DNA of 64,000 nucleotides. It comes from a bacterium (lineage in GTDB: Archaea; JAADDD01). The notes beneath the pieces are model-generated. The model was not told the DNA's origin, searched no databases, and was given only the letters and a program-made list of their open reading frames with translations. The position numbers were made by a program, and so were the translations under genes. The stretch covers positions 1 to 64,000 of the forward strand of contig JAADDD010000003.1 of assembly GCA_013154095.1 (NCBI GenBank), written 5' to 3'. Shown piece by piece: positions 8,227-16,739 of the stretch. The first letter of the stretch is position 1. Each line of letters begins with the position of its first letter.

Positions 8227-8865
8227 ATGTATCCCATGCAACAACTTGCCGAGCAGCTCCTCCAGCTCTACCAGCGCATAGAAGCAGTTATCCTGCACGC
8301 AGAGTCTTGCCTGCTAGAAACAGTGCTCCGCACTCCTCTTTTTCGTGCAGCAGTCGAGCACCAGGACCATGCACAGGTAGTGCTAGCAGCTATGCAAGTC
8401 CTGCGCAAGGAAAAGTATTACGTTGATCTGCGAGACATTTCTCTTTTCTGTGAACACGCAGAACTTAGTCCTGAGTTGCTGCCTGAGGATGCAAAAACAA
8501 AAACGCTGCACGTGCTTGCTTGTTGCAGCGCAATTTACAGCGTGCTAAAAAAGCTGGAAGATCTGCAGCGCAGCATATGCTATGCGCTGCAAGAATTACT
8601 AGAAAAGAAGCGCAGCGAAGAAATACTGCTAGCGTTCATTTTACAGAAGTTAAAGGAAACAGAGGAACTTGTGGCCGGACTACGCTCTCTGGCTAAAGCA
8701 TTCAGCTATGAACAGGAACAGCTGCTGTGCGAGCTAGGCAAGAAGTTATCTGGCTTGATGAACAAGCACTGGAACCAGCAGCTGCTAGAAGAGACGAAGC
8801 AATGGATGAGAGAATGGCTGGCTGCGCTACCGAAAAAGAAGCGCGGTTCGCCTGTTACTGTTTAG
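8227..8865 (+). CDS. Short helical array protein 5
   Basis: 212 residues, all-helical, ending in a lysine-rich tail and SPVTV, reminiscent of the VQLTV end of protein 2. A CTTTTTATGT stretch about 20 bases upstream is TATA-like. The 3' end overlaps the next gene by 52 bases in another frame. It occupies the same short-after-long position as the gene at 5992. Function unknown. Confidence 0.65.
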   Translation: MYPMQQLAEQLLQLYQRIEAVILHAESCLLETVLRTPLFRAAVEHQDHAQVVLAAMQVLRKEKYYVDLRDISLFCEHAELSPELLPEDAKTKTLHVLACCSAIYSVLKKLEDLQRSICYALQELLEKKRSEEILLAFILQKLKETEELVAGLRSLAKAFSYEQEQLLCELGKKLSGLMNKHWNQQLLEETKQWMREWLAALPKKKRGSPVTV

Positions 8866-9935
8866 AGTTTGCGCAGCGCGTGCTCGAGTTCTACGAGTGG
8901 ATCCTCAGCCTAGTCAGTCCATACAATCCAATAATTTATGCCATTACAGTAGCTGCAGAGCAGCAGGACTTTGCTGCCTGCATTCTTTACAAGGAAATAT
9001 CTGGCTGGAAAATCAGGCCAAGCGAGCTACTTTTCCTGGGAGAAAAGGTTCGCTCAGTTAAAGACGTAGCAAAAGCGCTGAAAAAGCTGGGAAAACAGCT
9101 GCACCTCAAGGATGCAGACAGGCTGCTGGAAAAGGTGAACAAGCAGGACCTAGAAATACTGCTAGAAGAGAAGAAGCGCGTGGCGCTTGGCATTGTTGCT
9201 CCTGCACTGAGACAGCTCGAGGACGAGATTCTGCTATTTCATAGCTTGCTGTACGATTATTTGATCGCTCTCTGGCTCAAGTACAGGGAGAACTTTCCTG
9301 TTATATTTTATCAGCTAAAGAAGTGTGTCAAGGAAATCTACGAAAAGCTACTAAATGAGCAAAAAGAGGCAATAAAGAAAAAACTAGAGTGCGTTAAAGC
9401 AGGCAACCTTCTTCTTGCAAGAATATTTGAGACAATCGGAGAAAAGAAGAACTTGTACAAAATATTTAATAAAGCAGCAGTGGTGCTCGAAGTCTTCGAG
9501 CATACCCTGCTCCAGCAACTTGATATCAGTGAACCAAAGAACCTTGCAGTGCTAGAAGCCGCTGCAGAACATGCTGTTCGCGAACACTTCGAGCTGCTAA
9601 AGAGGTCTTGTGAGCAGGCTGCAAGAGTTTTGCGGGCATATGTGCGCAGCATTGGCAGTACTGCAGAAATCGCAGAGTGCACAGCAGCATCTGCGCTGGT
9701 ACTCAGCGCATATAATATTCTTGCTAGTATTTCTCGCTGTTCCTGGAAAGTGCTCGTGGCTCTAAACACCGAGCTAGCAGAAGAAGCGAAAAATTACCTT
9801 CAGCGAGTCGCGAGCACTAAGCCAAGCAAGCTGTACTCTCCTGATCCTGCTAGCGTGCTCGCAGAGTGCTATCCTGAACTCGCGCTAGAGGCAAGACTGC
9901 TAAGAGATCACTGCACAGAATCGGTGCTTGTCTAG
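8814..9935 (+). CDS. Helical array protein 6 (long member)
   Basis: Starting at the ATG at 8814 gives 373 residues; an ATG at 8802 or 8727 would extend it further into the upstream gene. It has the middle motif (KQLHLKDADRLLEK + VNKQDLEILLEEKK) and the C-terminal motif (KLYSPDPASVLAECYPEL), ending SVLV. All-helical with several cysteines. The overlap with the upstream gene suggests coupled translation, so 8227 and 8814 probably form an expression unit. Function unknown. Confidence 0.7.
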   Translation: MAGCATEKEARFACYCLEFAQRVLEFYEWILSLVSPYNPIIYAITVAAEQQDFAACILYKEISGWKIRPSELLFLGEKVRSVKDVAKALKKLGKQLHLKDADRLLEKVNKQDLEILLEEKKRVALGIVAPALRQLEDEILLFHSLLYDYLIALWLKYRENFPVIFYQLKKCVKEIYEKLLNEQKEAIKKKLECVKAGNLLLARIFETIGEKKNLYKIFNKAAVVLEVFEHTLLQQLDISEPKNLAVLEAAAEHAVREHFELLKRSCEQAARVLRAYVRSIGSTAEIAECTAASALVLSAYNILASISRCSWKVLVALNTELAEEAKNYLQRVASTKPSKLYSPDPASVLAECYPELALEARLLRDHCTESVLV

Positions 9936-9952
9936 CATAGATTTTTGCGAGC

Positions 9953-10687
9953 ATGGTGCGAGATTCGGTGCTATATGATCGTCTCTCTGCAGGGCTAAGA
10001 GAAATTGCTGTTAAAGCGATAAAAGAGAGCAGAAAAAGACAGATAGATCCTGCAGTGAAAAAAGAGATAGCAAAAATCAGCGCGCTCTTGCTCCTGCAAG
10101 CTAAAGCTATGCAGAGTCCTTGCACGACAAAACAGCTAGAAAAATTCCGGGAAATGCTGCGTAGAGCGGGATGTTCTGCAGCTTTGCTGCACAAAATTGC
10201 AGACATGCAAGTTTTCGTGGAGCTGCTGCCAAAACTGCGGGCACTGCAGCATTTTCTGCTCTGCTACAAGCGAGCTGCGCACTGCCTCAGCTACTTCACG
10301 TACTTGCTGCTCGAGAACAGCATGCTCGGCGAAGCTATTGCGCGCGTGCGGGACACTATAACACTGGAGAGAAACACGAGCGAAAGACTAAAACTGCTGG
10401 TATCAGCGCTGGCTTTCTTTCTGCAGCTTAAACCAGACATTATTATTGAGCTGAACAACGCTATTTCTTCTTCGCAAGATTTGATGGAATCCCTAAAGCG
10501 CGCAGTAGAACTAGTCGGAATACCTTCTCTTCTTCTAGACTTTAAAACTACGCTCAGCGAGCAAAAACTGCAAAAAATTGTGCAAAGCAAGAAAATGATT
10601 GATCCATTGCTAGCAAATGAGCTGCACGAACTAGTAGAGCAGACAAAGACTTACGAAGAGTTGCTGTTTGCCTACATTTTGCCCTGA
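9953..10687 (+). CDS. Helical array protein 7, N-terminal part of a frameshifted long member
   Basis: 244 residues containing the family's first motif (LLENSMLGEAIARVR) and middle motif (ELVGIPSLLLDFK + LSEQKLQKIVQSKK). It stops abruptly at LLFAYILP, the point that in protein 2 reads LLLGYIIVL and continues for ~170 more residues. The missing part is encoded in another frame just downstream (10717-11166). One extra T in the TTTT run at 10677-10680 would fuse the two frames. Either the gene is newly broken, it uses programmed frameshifting, or the assembly has a homopolymer error. Confidence 0.7.
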   Translation: MVRDSVLYDRLSAGLREIAVKAIKESRKRQIDPAVKKEIAKISALLLLQAKAMQSPCTTKQLEKFREMLRRAGCSAALLHKIADMQVFVELLPKLRALQHFLLCYKRAAHCLSYFTYLLLENSMLGEAIARVRDTITLERNTSERLKLLVSALAFFLQLKPDIIIELNNAISSSQDLMESLKRAVELVGIPSLLLDFKTTLSEQKLQKIVQSKKMIDPLLANELHELVEQTKTYEELLFAYILP

Positions 10688-10716
10688 AACCAGAAACAAG
10701 CTCTTTCTTTTTCAGG

Positions 10717-11166
10717 ATGAGTCTGTACGACCTTATCGGAAGTCTAGGAAAGGATAGGTTTAGCAGAGTAGTTCGCTTCGCTCTAGATTTTGTCGTAGAT
10801 AAAATACTAAATGAAGAACTGGACAGGCAGGCTGTTCTTAGCTCTGCGCTCGAGGTTGCACGGTCAGTTCTGCAAGAAATAGACGCCCAGATCAGGGCTC
10901 CTCCGGCAAGCATGCTCGGTTTTGCGCTGCTTGTTGCTAGCTGTAAACTTGCTTCTAAGCTTTCCGAGCTTGCAGCAGCTGCTCTTAACAACAGCTGCTT
11001 ACCAAAAAAGGCCCAGCGGTTAGTCAAGCTGCTACTGTCAGTGAAGGCTAAGGACTTGCTAGACGAAGAACCTGCAGTTTTGCTGGAGACAGCGTTTCCT
11101 GAACTTAAAGATCTTGGACTTAAACTTGCATGGATCGAGAAAGGTGCAGTGGAACTGCGGCAGTAG
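10717..11166 (+). CDS. Helical array protein 7, C-terminal part of the frameshifted long member
   Basis: 149 residues matching the last third of protein 2, with the C-terminal motif DLLDEEPAVLLETAFPEL and a final VELRQ. The frame is open upstream of the ATG back into the preceding gene, and the 36 bases before the ATG translate without a stop. The distance between the aligned segments of the two halves agrees with protein 2 (about 24 versus 22 residues), which supports a single ancestral gene. If translated alone it would be an isolated C-terminal domain. Confidence 0.6.
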   Translation: MSLYDLIGSLGKDRFSRVVRFALDFVVDKILNEELDRQAVLSSALEVARSVLQEIDAQIRAPPASMLGFALLVASCKLASKLSELAAAALNNSCLPKKAQRLVKLLLSVKAKDLLDEEPAVLLETAFPELKDLGLKLAWIEKGAVELRQ

Positions 11167-11207
11167 ACCTGCTGAAGTTTATTACTTCCTTGCACAGAAA
11201 TCTCTGC

Positions 11208-12023
11208 ATGCCAGGAATCCGCGAACCTTACGTGGCCGGAGCATTCTATCCTGCAGACAAGGAATCGCTGCTGGAGTTGCTGGAACAGCTGGCAAGAAAA
11301 GCTGCGTCGCCGAAGCTGCCGCGCAGGCCAAAGATCCTGGTAGTGCCGCACGCAGGCTATGTATACTCTGGCCTCACAGCAATGCACGGCTACCTCACGC
11401 TAGCAGAGTTTCCTGCTCCTAGCGTAGCGCTGGTTCTTGGCACGAAACACACTCCGTACGGCCACGACTACGCGCTGGCCGACTACGAGTACTGGCTGAC
11501 TCCTCTCGGGCCGGTAAAAGAAAACCTTGGACTTGTAGACTGCCTGAGCAGCAGCTTTCCTGTCGATAACTTGGCACACGAGCTAGAGCACAGCATAGAG
11601 GTGCAGCTGCCTTTCCTGCAGTACATTTACGGCGAGCGCTGCCCGCAGATTGTACCGCTCGTGGCCGCAGAGCCAAGTCCTGCAGTCGCTGAGCAGGCCG
11701 CGGCTGCCTTCAGGAAAGCGCTTGCTGGCACAGACTGGCTGATGATCGTGAGCACTGACTTCACGCACTACGAGCCGCAAGAAATTGCCGAGAAGAAGGA
11801 CAGGCTGGCCCTAGAGGACGTGCTCTCGCTAGATTATTATAAATTATACAATGACATAATAAAATATAATATATCTATTTGTGGCGCCGCTGTCCTGCTC
11901 GTTGCTGTCTGCCTTGCCAGGCAGCTCGGGCTCGAGGGCAGGCTGCTCCACTACTCGACTTCTGGCGATGCTACGGGCGACTATTCAGCGGTTGTAGGCT
12001 ACGCTGCAGTAGCCTTTTACTGA
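11208..12023 (+). CDS. MEMO family protein
   Basis: Starting at ATG 11208 (IREPYVAGAFYPAD near the N-terminus is the usual MEMO beginning) gives 271 residues, normal for the family. Recognisable elements: PHAGYVYSG around His48, GTKHTPYGHDYALADYEYW, the HELEHSIEVQLPFLQ segment and STDFTHYEP, which carry the His and acidic residues of the metal site shared with extradiol dioxygenase-like folds. MEMO proteins are widespread in archaea; their precise substrate is unsettled. It is followed after 5 bases by Pelota, so it is probably cotranscribed with it. Confidence 0.9.
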   Translation: MPGIREPYVAGAFYPADKESLLELLEQLARKAASPKLPRRPKILVVPHAGYVYSGLTAMHGYLTLAEFPAPSVALVLGTKHTPYGHDYALADYEYWLTPLGPVKENLGLVDCLSSSFPVDNLAHELEHSIEVQLPFLQYIYGERCPQIVPLVAAEPSPAVAEQAAAAFRKALAGTDWLMIVSTDFTHYEPQEIAEKKDRLALEDVLSLDYYKLYNDIIKYNISICGAAVLLVAVCLARQLGLEGRLLHYSTSGDATGDYSAVVGYAAVAFY

Positions 12024-12028
12024 GCGCC

Positions 12029-13051
12029 ATGGAGTACAGAGTGCTTGACAGGAAGAAAGGCATAGTGCGGCTCTGGCTCACCGACAAGGAAGACGTGCTC
12101 TTCCTCGAGAAACTGATCGAGCCAGGAGACACCGTGAAGGCAAGGACTACCAGGGTTGTGCGGCTGGAGCACGGTGAAAAAGCCACAGTGCCTGTAGTCC
12201 TGGCAGTGCGCGCAGAAAAAGTCTCGCTGGAACCTGGCAGCAAGGCAAAAGTACTTGGCAGAATTGTCTGGGCGAGCAGCGACGATGTACCGCTGCACAA
12301 GTACCATTCTTTTACCTTTTCTGTTGGCTCAAGGTTCCTGCTGCAGAAAGCCCAGCCAAGCGAGCTCTTTTTCCGCTTGCTGCGCTACTGCAGAGAGCGT
12401 TCTAGAGCGCCGAAGTACGTGCTTGCTGCTCTCGATGAAGAAGAAGCTGCAGTTGCTTTGCTGCAGCACAGCTCGCTCAAGGTTGTAAGAGAAATTCCTG
12501 GGCCTGGAAGCCTGAAGCAGTGCGAGAAAGACGAGCTCTACAAGTACTTCAGCGAGGTGGCCAAGGCAGTGCAAGCAGAAGTGCAGGCTGCCAGGCCAGT
12601 GTTCTTGCTCCAGCCAGCAGTCAAGCGAGCCTTTCAGGAGTTCCTAGAAGAGAAGTTTCCTGCACTGGCAAAGGCTCCAGTTTTCCAGGTTTCGCACGGC
12701 GGAGTTGCCGGTATCCGTGAAGCCATCAATGCAGGCTACCTGAAAGCTGTAGACCAGCGGCTCCGCATAGTCAAGGAAACCGAGGAGATCGAACAATTGT
12801 ACGCCGAGCTGCTGCGTGGAGGAAAGGTTGCCTATGGTCCTGAACAAGTGCGCCAGGCCCTAGAATATAGTGCAGTCGAGAAACTCTACGTGCTAGAATC
12901 TCTTCTAGCGGAGCCGTGGGTGAAGGAACTATTAAGACTCGCGGAACAGACAGGAGCACAGGTTGTTTTCATTAATCCTTCCCACGAAGCAGGTGCTCGG
13001 CTGCAGGCACTTGGTGGGCTGGCAGCGCTGCTAAGGTTTCATATAGAATAA
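12029..13051 (+). CDS. pelA: mRNA surveillance protein Pelota (aPelota, Dom34)
   Basis: 340 residues from the ATG at 12029, the usual length. Order of domains: N-terminal Sm-like domain beginning MEYRVLDRKKGIVRLW and containing EPGDTVKARTTRVV; a central eRF1-like domain; and a C-terminal eRF1 domain 3 with GGKVAYGPEQVRQALEYSAV and INPSHEAGARLQALGG. aPelota recognises ribosomes stalled on truncated mRNA and, with aABCE1 and aEF1-alpha, splits them. It sits 5 bases after MEMO and 17 bases before the AAA ATPase. Confidence 0.93.
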   Translation: MEYRVLDRKKGIVRLWLTDKEDVLFLEKLIEPGDTVKARTTRVVRLEHGEKATVPVVLAVRAEKVSLEPGSKAKVLGRIVWASSDDVPLHKYHSFTFSVGSRFLLQKAQPSELFFRLLRYCRERSRAPKYVLAALDEEEAAVALLQHSSLKVVREIPGPGSLKQCEKDELYKYFSEVAKAVQAEVQAARPVFLLQPAVKRAFQEFLEEKFPALAKAPVFQVSHGGVAGIREAINAGYLKAVDQRLRIVKETEEIEQLYAELLRGGKVAYGPEQVRQALEYSAVEKLYVLESLLAEPWVKELLRLAEQTGAQVVFINPSHEAGARLQALGGLAALLRFHIE

Positions 13052-13068
13052 ACCTTAAAGAAAAATAA

Positions 13069-14106
13069 ATGCAGGAACTGAAGCTGCCTGTCGACAAAGC
13101 AGGTGCAGAAAAGCTGTACGATACTGCTCCTTCTGACGTGCGCAGCTACATCAACGAGTTCGAAGAAAAGATAGAGATACCGGACAGTCCAAGGTTTATC
13201 CGGCCAAAGGCACTGCAAGAACTGGAGCGAGTGCTGATCCACGACGTTGTCGACCAGCTGCTCGCGGAAATAATCTTCAAAGGTAAGGCAATAGTAGGCG
13301 TGCTGCTCGAAGGACCGCCTGGCGTGGGCAAGACAGAGACCGTGATGTCTGTTGCAGCGAAGTACAGGATCCCTGTCCTGAAAATAGTGAAGGGAGACAT
13401 CATGAGCAAGTACCAGGGAGAGAGCGGCAACCGCATGGAAGCAGCAATGCTTGCAGCCGAAATCTACGGCAGGGAGCACGGAAAACCAGTATTTCTCATC
13501 ATTGATGAGCTAGACACGATGGTGCCAGCACGTGGCATGGACGAGATGCAGGGAGCTGGTCAGCGCGAAGTCACCAACGTGCTGCTGAACTACCTTGGTT
13601 CCTCGCACTCGCCAATAAAATATGCCGTGCCTATAGGCATGACTAACCGCAGAGACCTGATCGACGAGGCAGTGGCGCGCCGCTTCGGCAAGACAGTGCT
13701 TATCTTGCCGCCGGACAGGCAGGAAGTGCTTGAGACGGTTAATAGAATACTGGCTGAGTGGAACGCGCGTGCTCCTGCGCACGGCTTACCGCAGCTGAAG
13801 CTCAGCGACATTTGCCGGCTAGAAATAGAGCGGTTGCTGCCCGGGGTCTCTTTCCAGATACTGAACAACGTGCTCAAGACAATGATCGAGCTCGCGGTGA
13901 AAAGTTCCAGAAACGCTCCTGTGGTAGAGCTGACAAAAGAGCACCTAGAGCAGGCACTGCTAGAATATTCCAGAGATATTATTAACTACATTACTAAAGG
14001 TTGCCAGGGATTTGACTTTCCTCTGGAAATTCGCCGCTCGCAAAACTACCTGCTTGCAAGAGTACACATGCTAATGATGCGCGCAAAAAGAGCAGCTAAA
14101 GTTTAG
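13069..14106 (+). CDS. Single-domain AAA+ ATPase
   Basis: 345 residues with one AAA module: Walker A GPPGVGKT at residues 82-89, Walker B FLIIDELD ending near residue 149, a sensor-1-like segment GMTNRRDLIDEAVARRF with arginines that may serve as fingers, and a C-terminal helical lid. The N-terminal ~70 residues match no substrate domain I know. It is shorter than Cdc48/VAT or the proteasome-activating nucleotidase, so its partner is unknown. A role with neighbouring Pelota or with the helical array is conceivable but unproven. Its 3' end overlaps the convergent gene by 11 bases. Confidence 0.85.
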   Translation: MQELKLPVDKAGAEKLYDTAPSDVRSYINEFEEKIEIPDSPRFIRPKALQELERVLIHDVVDQLLAEIIFKGKAIVGVLLEGPPGVGKTETVMSVAAKYRIPVLKIVKGDIMSKYQGESGNRMEAAMLAAEIYGREHGKPVFLIIDELDTMVPARGMDEMQGAGQREVTNVLLNYLGSSHSPIKYAVPIGMTNRRDLIDEAVARRFGKTVLILPPDRQEVLETVNRILAEWNARAPAHGLPQLKLSDICRLEIERLLPGVSFQILNNVLKTMIELAVKSSRNAPVVELTKEHLEQALLEYSRDIINYITKGCQGFDFPLEIRRSQNYLLARVHMLMMRAKRAAKV

Positions 14107-15037
14107 CCTTTTCCTTTGCTGCTTTCCACGCTACTTCAACTACCTGTTTAGGCAAGAAATTACTTGCAAGCTTCTTTATTTTCTTTAATCGCTGCTCTAG
14201 TTTTGTTAATTTTCCTGCTAGCTCGCAGAGTGCTGCACTACTATAAATACTGAACGACAGCGAGCGGACAGTTTCTAGTATAATAAAGGCTGCCTGGAAA
14301 AAGCTGTACAAGCTATCCAGAAACTCGCGCACGTACGGCTTTTGCCTGAACTCTTTGCTCCATTGGTCTAGCAGCATTAATTCCCTGTATTTTTGTTCCT
14401 TGAGCAGTCTACGCGCAAAGCTGCTGCACTTCTGTCTTGGCAAATTTTCGCGCAGATACAGCAAGTACTCAATTTCTTCTAGCAGCTTCGCATCCTTTAT
14501 TCTAGCGCAAAGTAGCTTGTCTAGCTCGCGAAGATCTGGGCAAGGAAGGTAAGCAAGCAACCTTTTTATGCTCTCTTTTAGAGATCCTGCAACCTTCACT
14601 GCAGTGCACAGCTGCTTTACTTGTCTAGGAGAAATTGTGCTTGCCACGCTCCTGAAGTTATTGCTTGGCAGTGCCTCGAGATAGTAGTCTAGTTTTTGCC
14701 TGTACTCCTCGAAGTCTGCTCCTACTTCCTTTGCATAGTGTTCCAGCAAGCGGAGAACGTGCTTTACTGTGCGCTCCCTGCTCAGCTCTCCGGTGGTTTC
14801 GTAGTAGAGCAGCACGCCTGCTTCCTCTTCTCCGCGAGAGTACGCGTAGAGCAGCAGCTCTTTCAGCTTATGTTCATGCGTTCTCTGCAATAAATACTGC
14901 AGTGCCCTAGCATAAACTGTTTGAGCATACAGTTCAGAAAGCACCTGTTTAATTTTCTGGAGTTCAGTGTAAAGTTCAAGAATTATCTGGATAAAGGCAT
15001 CGAGCTGCTTGCACGTGGTCTTTTCCAAAATTTTCAT
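14096..15037 (-). CDS. Helical array protein 8 (short member, minus strand)
   Basis: 313 residues, all-helical, lysine-rich C-terminus. It lies 42 bases downstream of the longest family member (15080-16699), repeating the long-then-short order seen on the plus strand. The gap holds a TATA-like ATTAAATAC ~15-20 bases before the ATG, so it has its own promoter. A weak version of the middle motif may be LPCPDLRELDKLL followed by a basic helix; I do not consider the homology proven. Function unknown. Confidence 0.65.
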   Translation of the reverse strand: MKILEKTTCKQLDAFIQIILELYTELQKIKQVLSELYAQTVYARALQYLLQRTHEHKLKELLLYAYSRGEEEAGVLLYYETTGELSRERTVKHVLRLLEHYAKEVGADFEEYRQKLDYYLEALPSNNFRSVASTISPRQVKQLCTAVKVAGSLKESIKRLLAYLPCPDLRELDKLLCARIKDAKLLEEIEYLLYLRENLPRQKCSSFARRLLKEQKYRELMLLDQWSKEFRQKPYVREFLDSLYSFFQAAFIILETVRSLSFSIYSSAALCELAGKLTKLEQRLKKIKKLASNFLPKQVVEVAWKAAKEKAKL

Positions 15038-15079
15038 AGTTTAGTGTATTTAATTGCTCGGTATATTAAAAATTAGCTT

Positions 15080-16699
15080 TTAGTGCCTGAGCAGCACGCG
15101 GTTTCCCAGCACCTCGAGTATTTCGGGTTTGGCCAGTTCAGGAAACTTTCTTGCCAGCAGCTCTGCAGGATCCTCGCCGAGCAGCTCGCTTGGGCTAAGC
15201 TCCATTATTGTTTTAAGGACTTCTTTGTACTGTTTGTCTAGCTCTTCGCCGACAGCAGTATATATGAGCTGCGCAGCTTTTGTTACCAGCTTGTGCAGGC
15301 AAAGTACGTGCACGATCAGTGCGAGTCCAAGTAAAGGAAATGCTTCCTTGATAGACCTTACCTTTGTTGGAGCAAGCTTGTTCAGTAAAGCATACTTTTC
15401 TCCGAGCAGAGTCACTGCTTCGTTGAATATTTGCTGTGCGAGGTTCGTTCCTTCGACTGCAAGTAGTTCAAGTAAAGATTCCCTTTTCTTGAACAGTTTC
15501 AGCACCTTCTTCTTTATTATTTTGTACTGCAGCTTCTTGCTGCTCCTAGAAACCACAAACCTGAGTGCGTGCTCTGTCTCTAGCAGCTTCACGGCTGCTA
15601 GGTAGTCCAGCAGCAGGCGCAGGGAATACTTAAACACTTGGTTGTAGCAGACGTGCAGCAATATTTCAAGGTTAGAATCTAGCTGCTTTTTCTTGCTCAC
15701 CAGCTGCTCCTTTTCTTCAGGAGTGAGCAGCTTATAGATAAAGTAGTAAGCTTTCGGCACACCCACTGTTTCTGCAAGGTCGAGCAAGTTTTCTTCGAAC
15801 TGCTGCACTGTGCGGATGCTGTTGTGCAGCTGCAGCACCTCCTCGCTGTTCTCGAACATGTACTCTGCTAACCGCTCCTCGAATTTCTGCAGCACCGAGC
15901 GCTGCTCCTTTGTCGCCTTGTTGAGCGCTGCGCTCGCTGCCCTATAGAATATGCTGGCCTGAACCAGCGCCTGGTGCAGGATGCCGATAGCAGTAATAAT
16001 GGTTTCTTGCGCTGAGACTACCTTCTCCACGAACTCTGCCTCGAGCAGCAGCTTTTCTCGCCTTTCTGCTGCTTGCATGAGCTGGCTAACTTGTTCCTCG
16101 TTGAGCATGCGTGCAAGCTTTTCTAGCTGTTCCTCAAGTTCTAGTTCTCCTAGCTCTTTCAGGCTTTCTCTGGCAGCCTTAATGTCCAAGCAAATATCTT
16201 TTATCCTTGCTAGGTTACGCTTAATGGAAGCATAAGTGTAGCTGCTCACAGTACCTTTTGCAATTTCGTTTATATTATCTTCTAACCTTTCTACACAGAA
16301 TTTCAAATCTTCAAGATCAGAAACCAGGGACGCAAGGTCTGCAAGCTTGCTTGCCTCTTTCTTGAGCTGGTCTGCAGTAGGTTTTTCTAGCTGCCGCGCA
16401 AGCTGGAGAGCTGCAGGAGAGAGGCTAGCTCCGTGCTGCTTTGCCAGCCACTCAAAGAACTTTTCTGGTTCTAGCCTGTACAGCTTGCAGGCAGCTTCTA
16501 GCACCTTGGCGCTCTTGCCTGCTAGCAGTACTGCAGCGCCCAGCTCGATCAGCTCTTTCGCGGCTGGGTCTGGCAGCTTGCTGAGCTGGCTAAAATAAGC
16601 GCACCTGAGCAGGAGCTGCCTGCAGACCTGCTCGAGTTCTGCCTGCAGCTTTTTCGCTGCCTGAATTACTTGGATGAGCTGGCCAGCGAAGCGTGACAT
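15080..16699 (-). CDS. Helical array protein 9 (longest member, minus strand)
   Basis: 539 residues of predicted helix and coiled coil. It has the clearest middle motif (ETVGVPKAYYFIYK + LTPEEKEQLVSKKK) and C-terminal motif (ELLGEDPAELLARKFPEL, ending RVLLRH). The first ~220 residues are extra compared with protein 2 and heptad-like (LEQLEKLARML and similar). A TATA-like ATTTAAATAC lies 20-30 bases upstream of the ATG on the minus strand. It shows that the family flanks the MEMO-Pelota-AAA genes on both sides. Function unknown. Confidence 0.72.
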   Translation of the reverse strand: MSRFAGQLIQVIQAAKKLQAELEQVCRQLLLRCAYFSQLSKLPDPAAKELIELGAAVLLAGKSAKVLEAACKLYRLEPEKFFEWLAKQHGASLSPAALQLARQLEKPTADQLKKEASKLADLASLVSDLEDLKFCVERLEDNINEIAKGTVSSYTYASIKRNLARIKDICLDIKAARESLKELGELELEEQLEKLARMLNEEQVSQLMQAAERREKLLLEAEFVEKVVSAQETIITAIGILHQALVQASIFYRAASAALNKATKEQRSVLQKFEERLAEYMFENSEEVLQLHNSIRTVQQFEENLLDLAETVGVPKAYYFIYKLLTPEEKEQLVSKKKQLDSNLEILLHVCYNQVFKYSLRLLLDYLAAVKLLETEHALRFVVSRSSKKLQYKIIKKKVLKLFKKRESLLELLAVEGTNLAQQIFNEAVTLLGEKYALLNKLAPTKVRSIKEAFPLLGLALIVHVLCLHKLVTKAAQLIYTAVGEELDKQYKEVLKTIMELSPSELLGEDPAELLARKFPELAKPEILEVLGNRVLLRH

Positions 16700-16739
16700 G
16701 GAATGATTCTTGAAACTATGTATTTAAATTTTGCTATAT

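Noticed and set aside
11741..11775. TGATGA and CTGA boxes suggesting another C/D RNA
   Set aside because: Spacing is wrong, there is no second box pair, and it falls within conserved MEMO codons.
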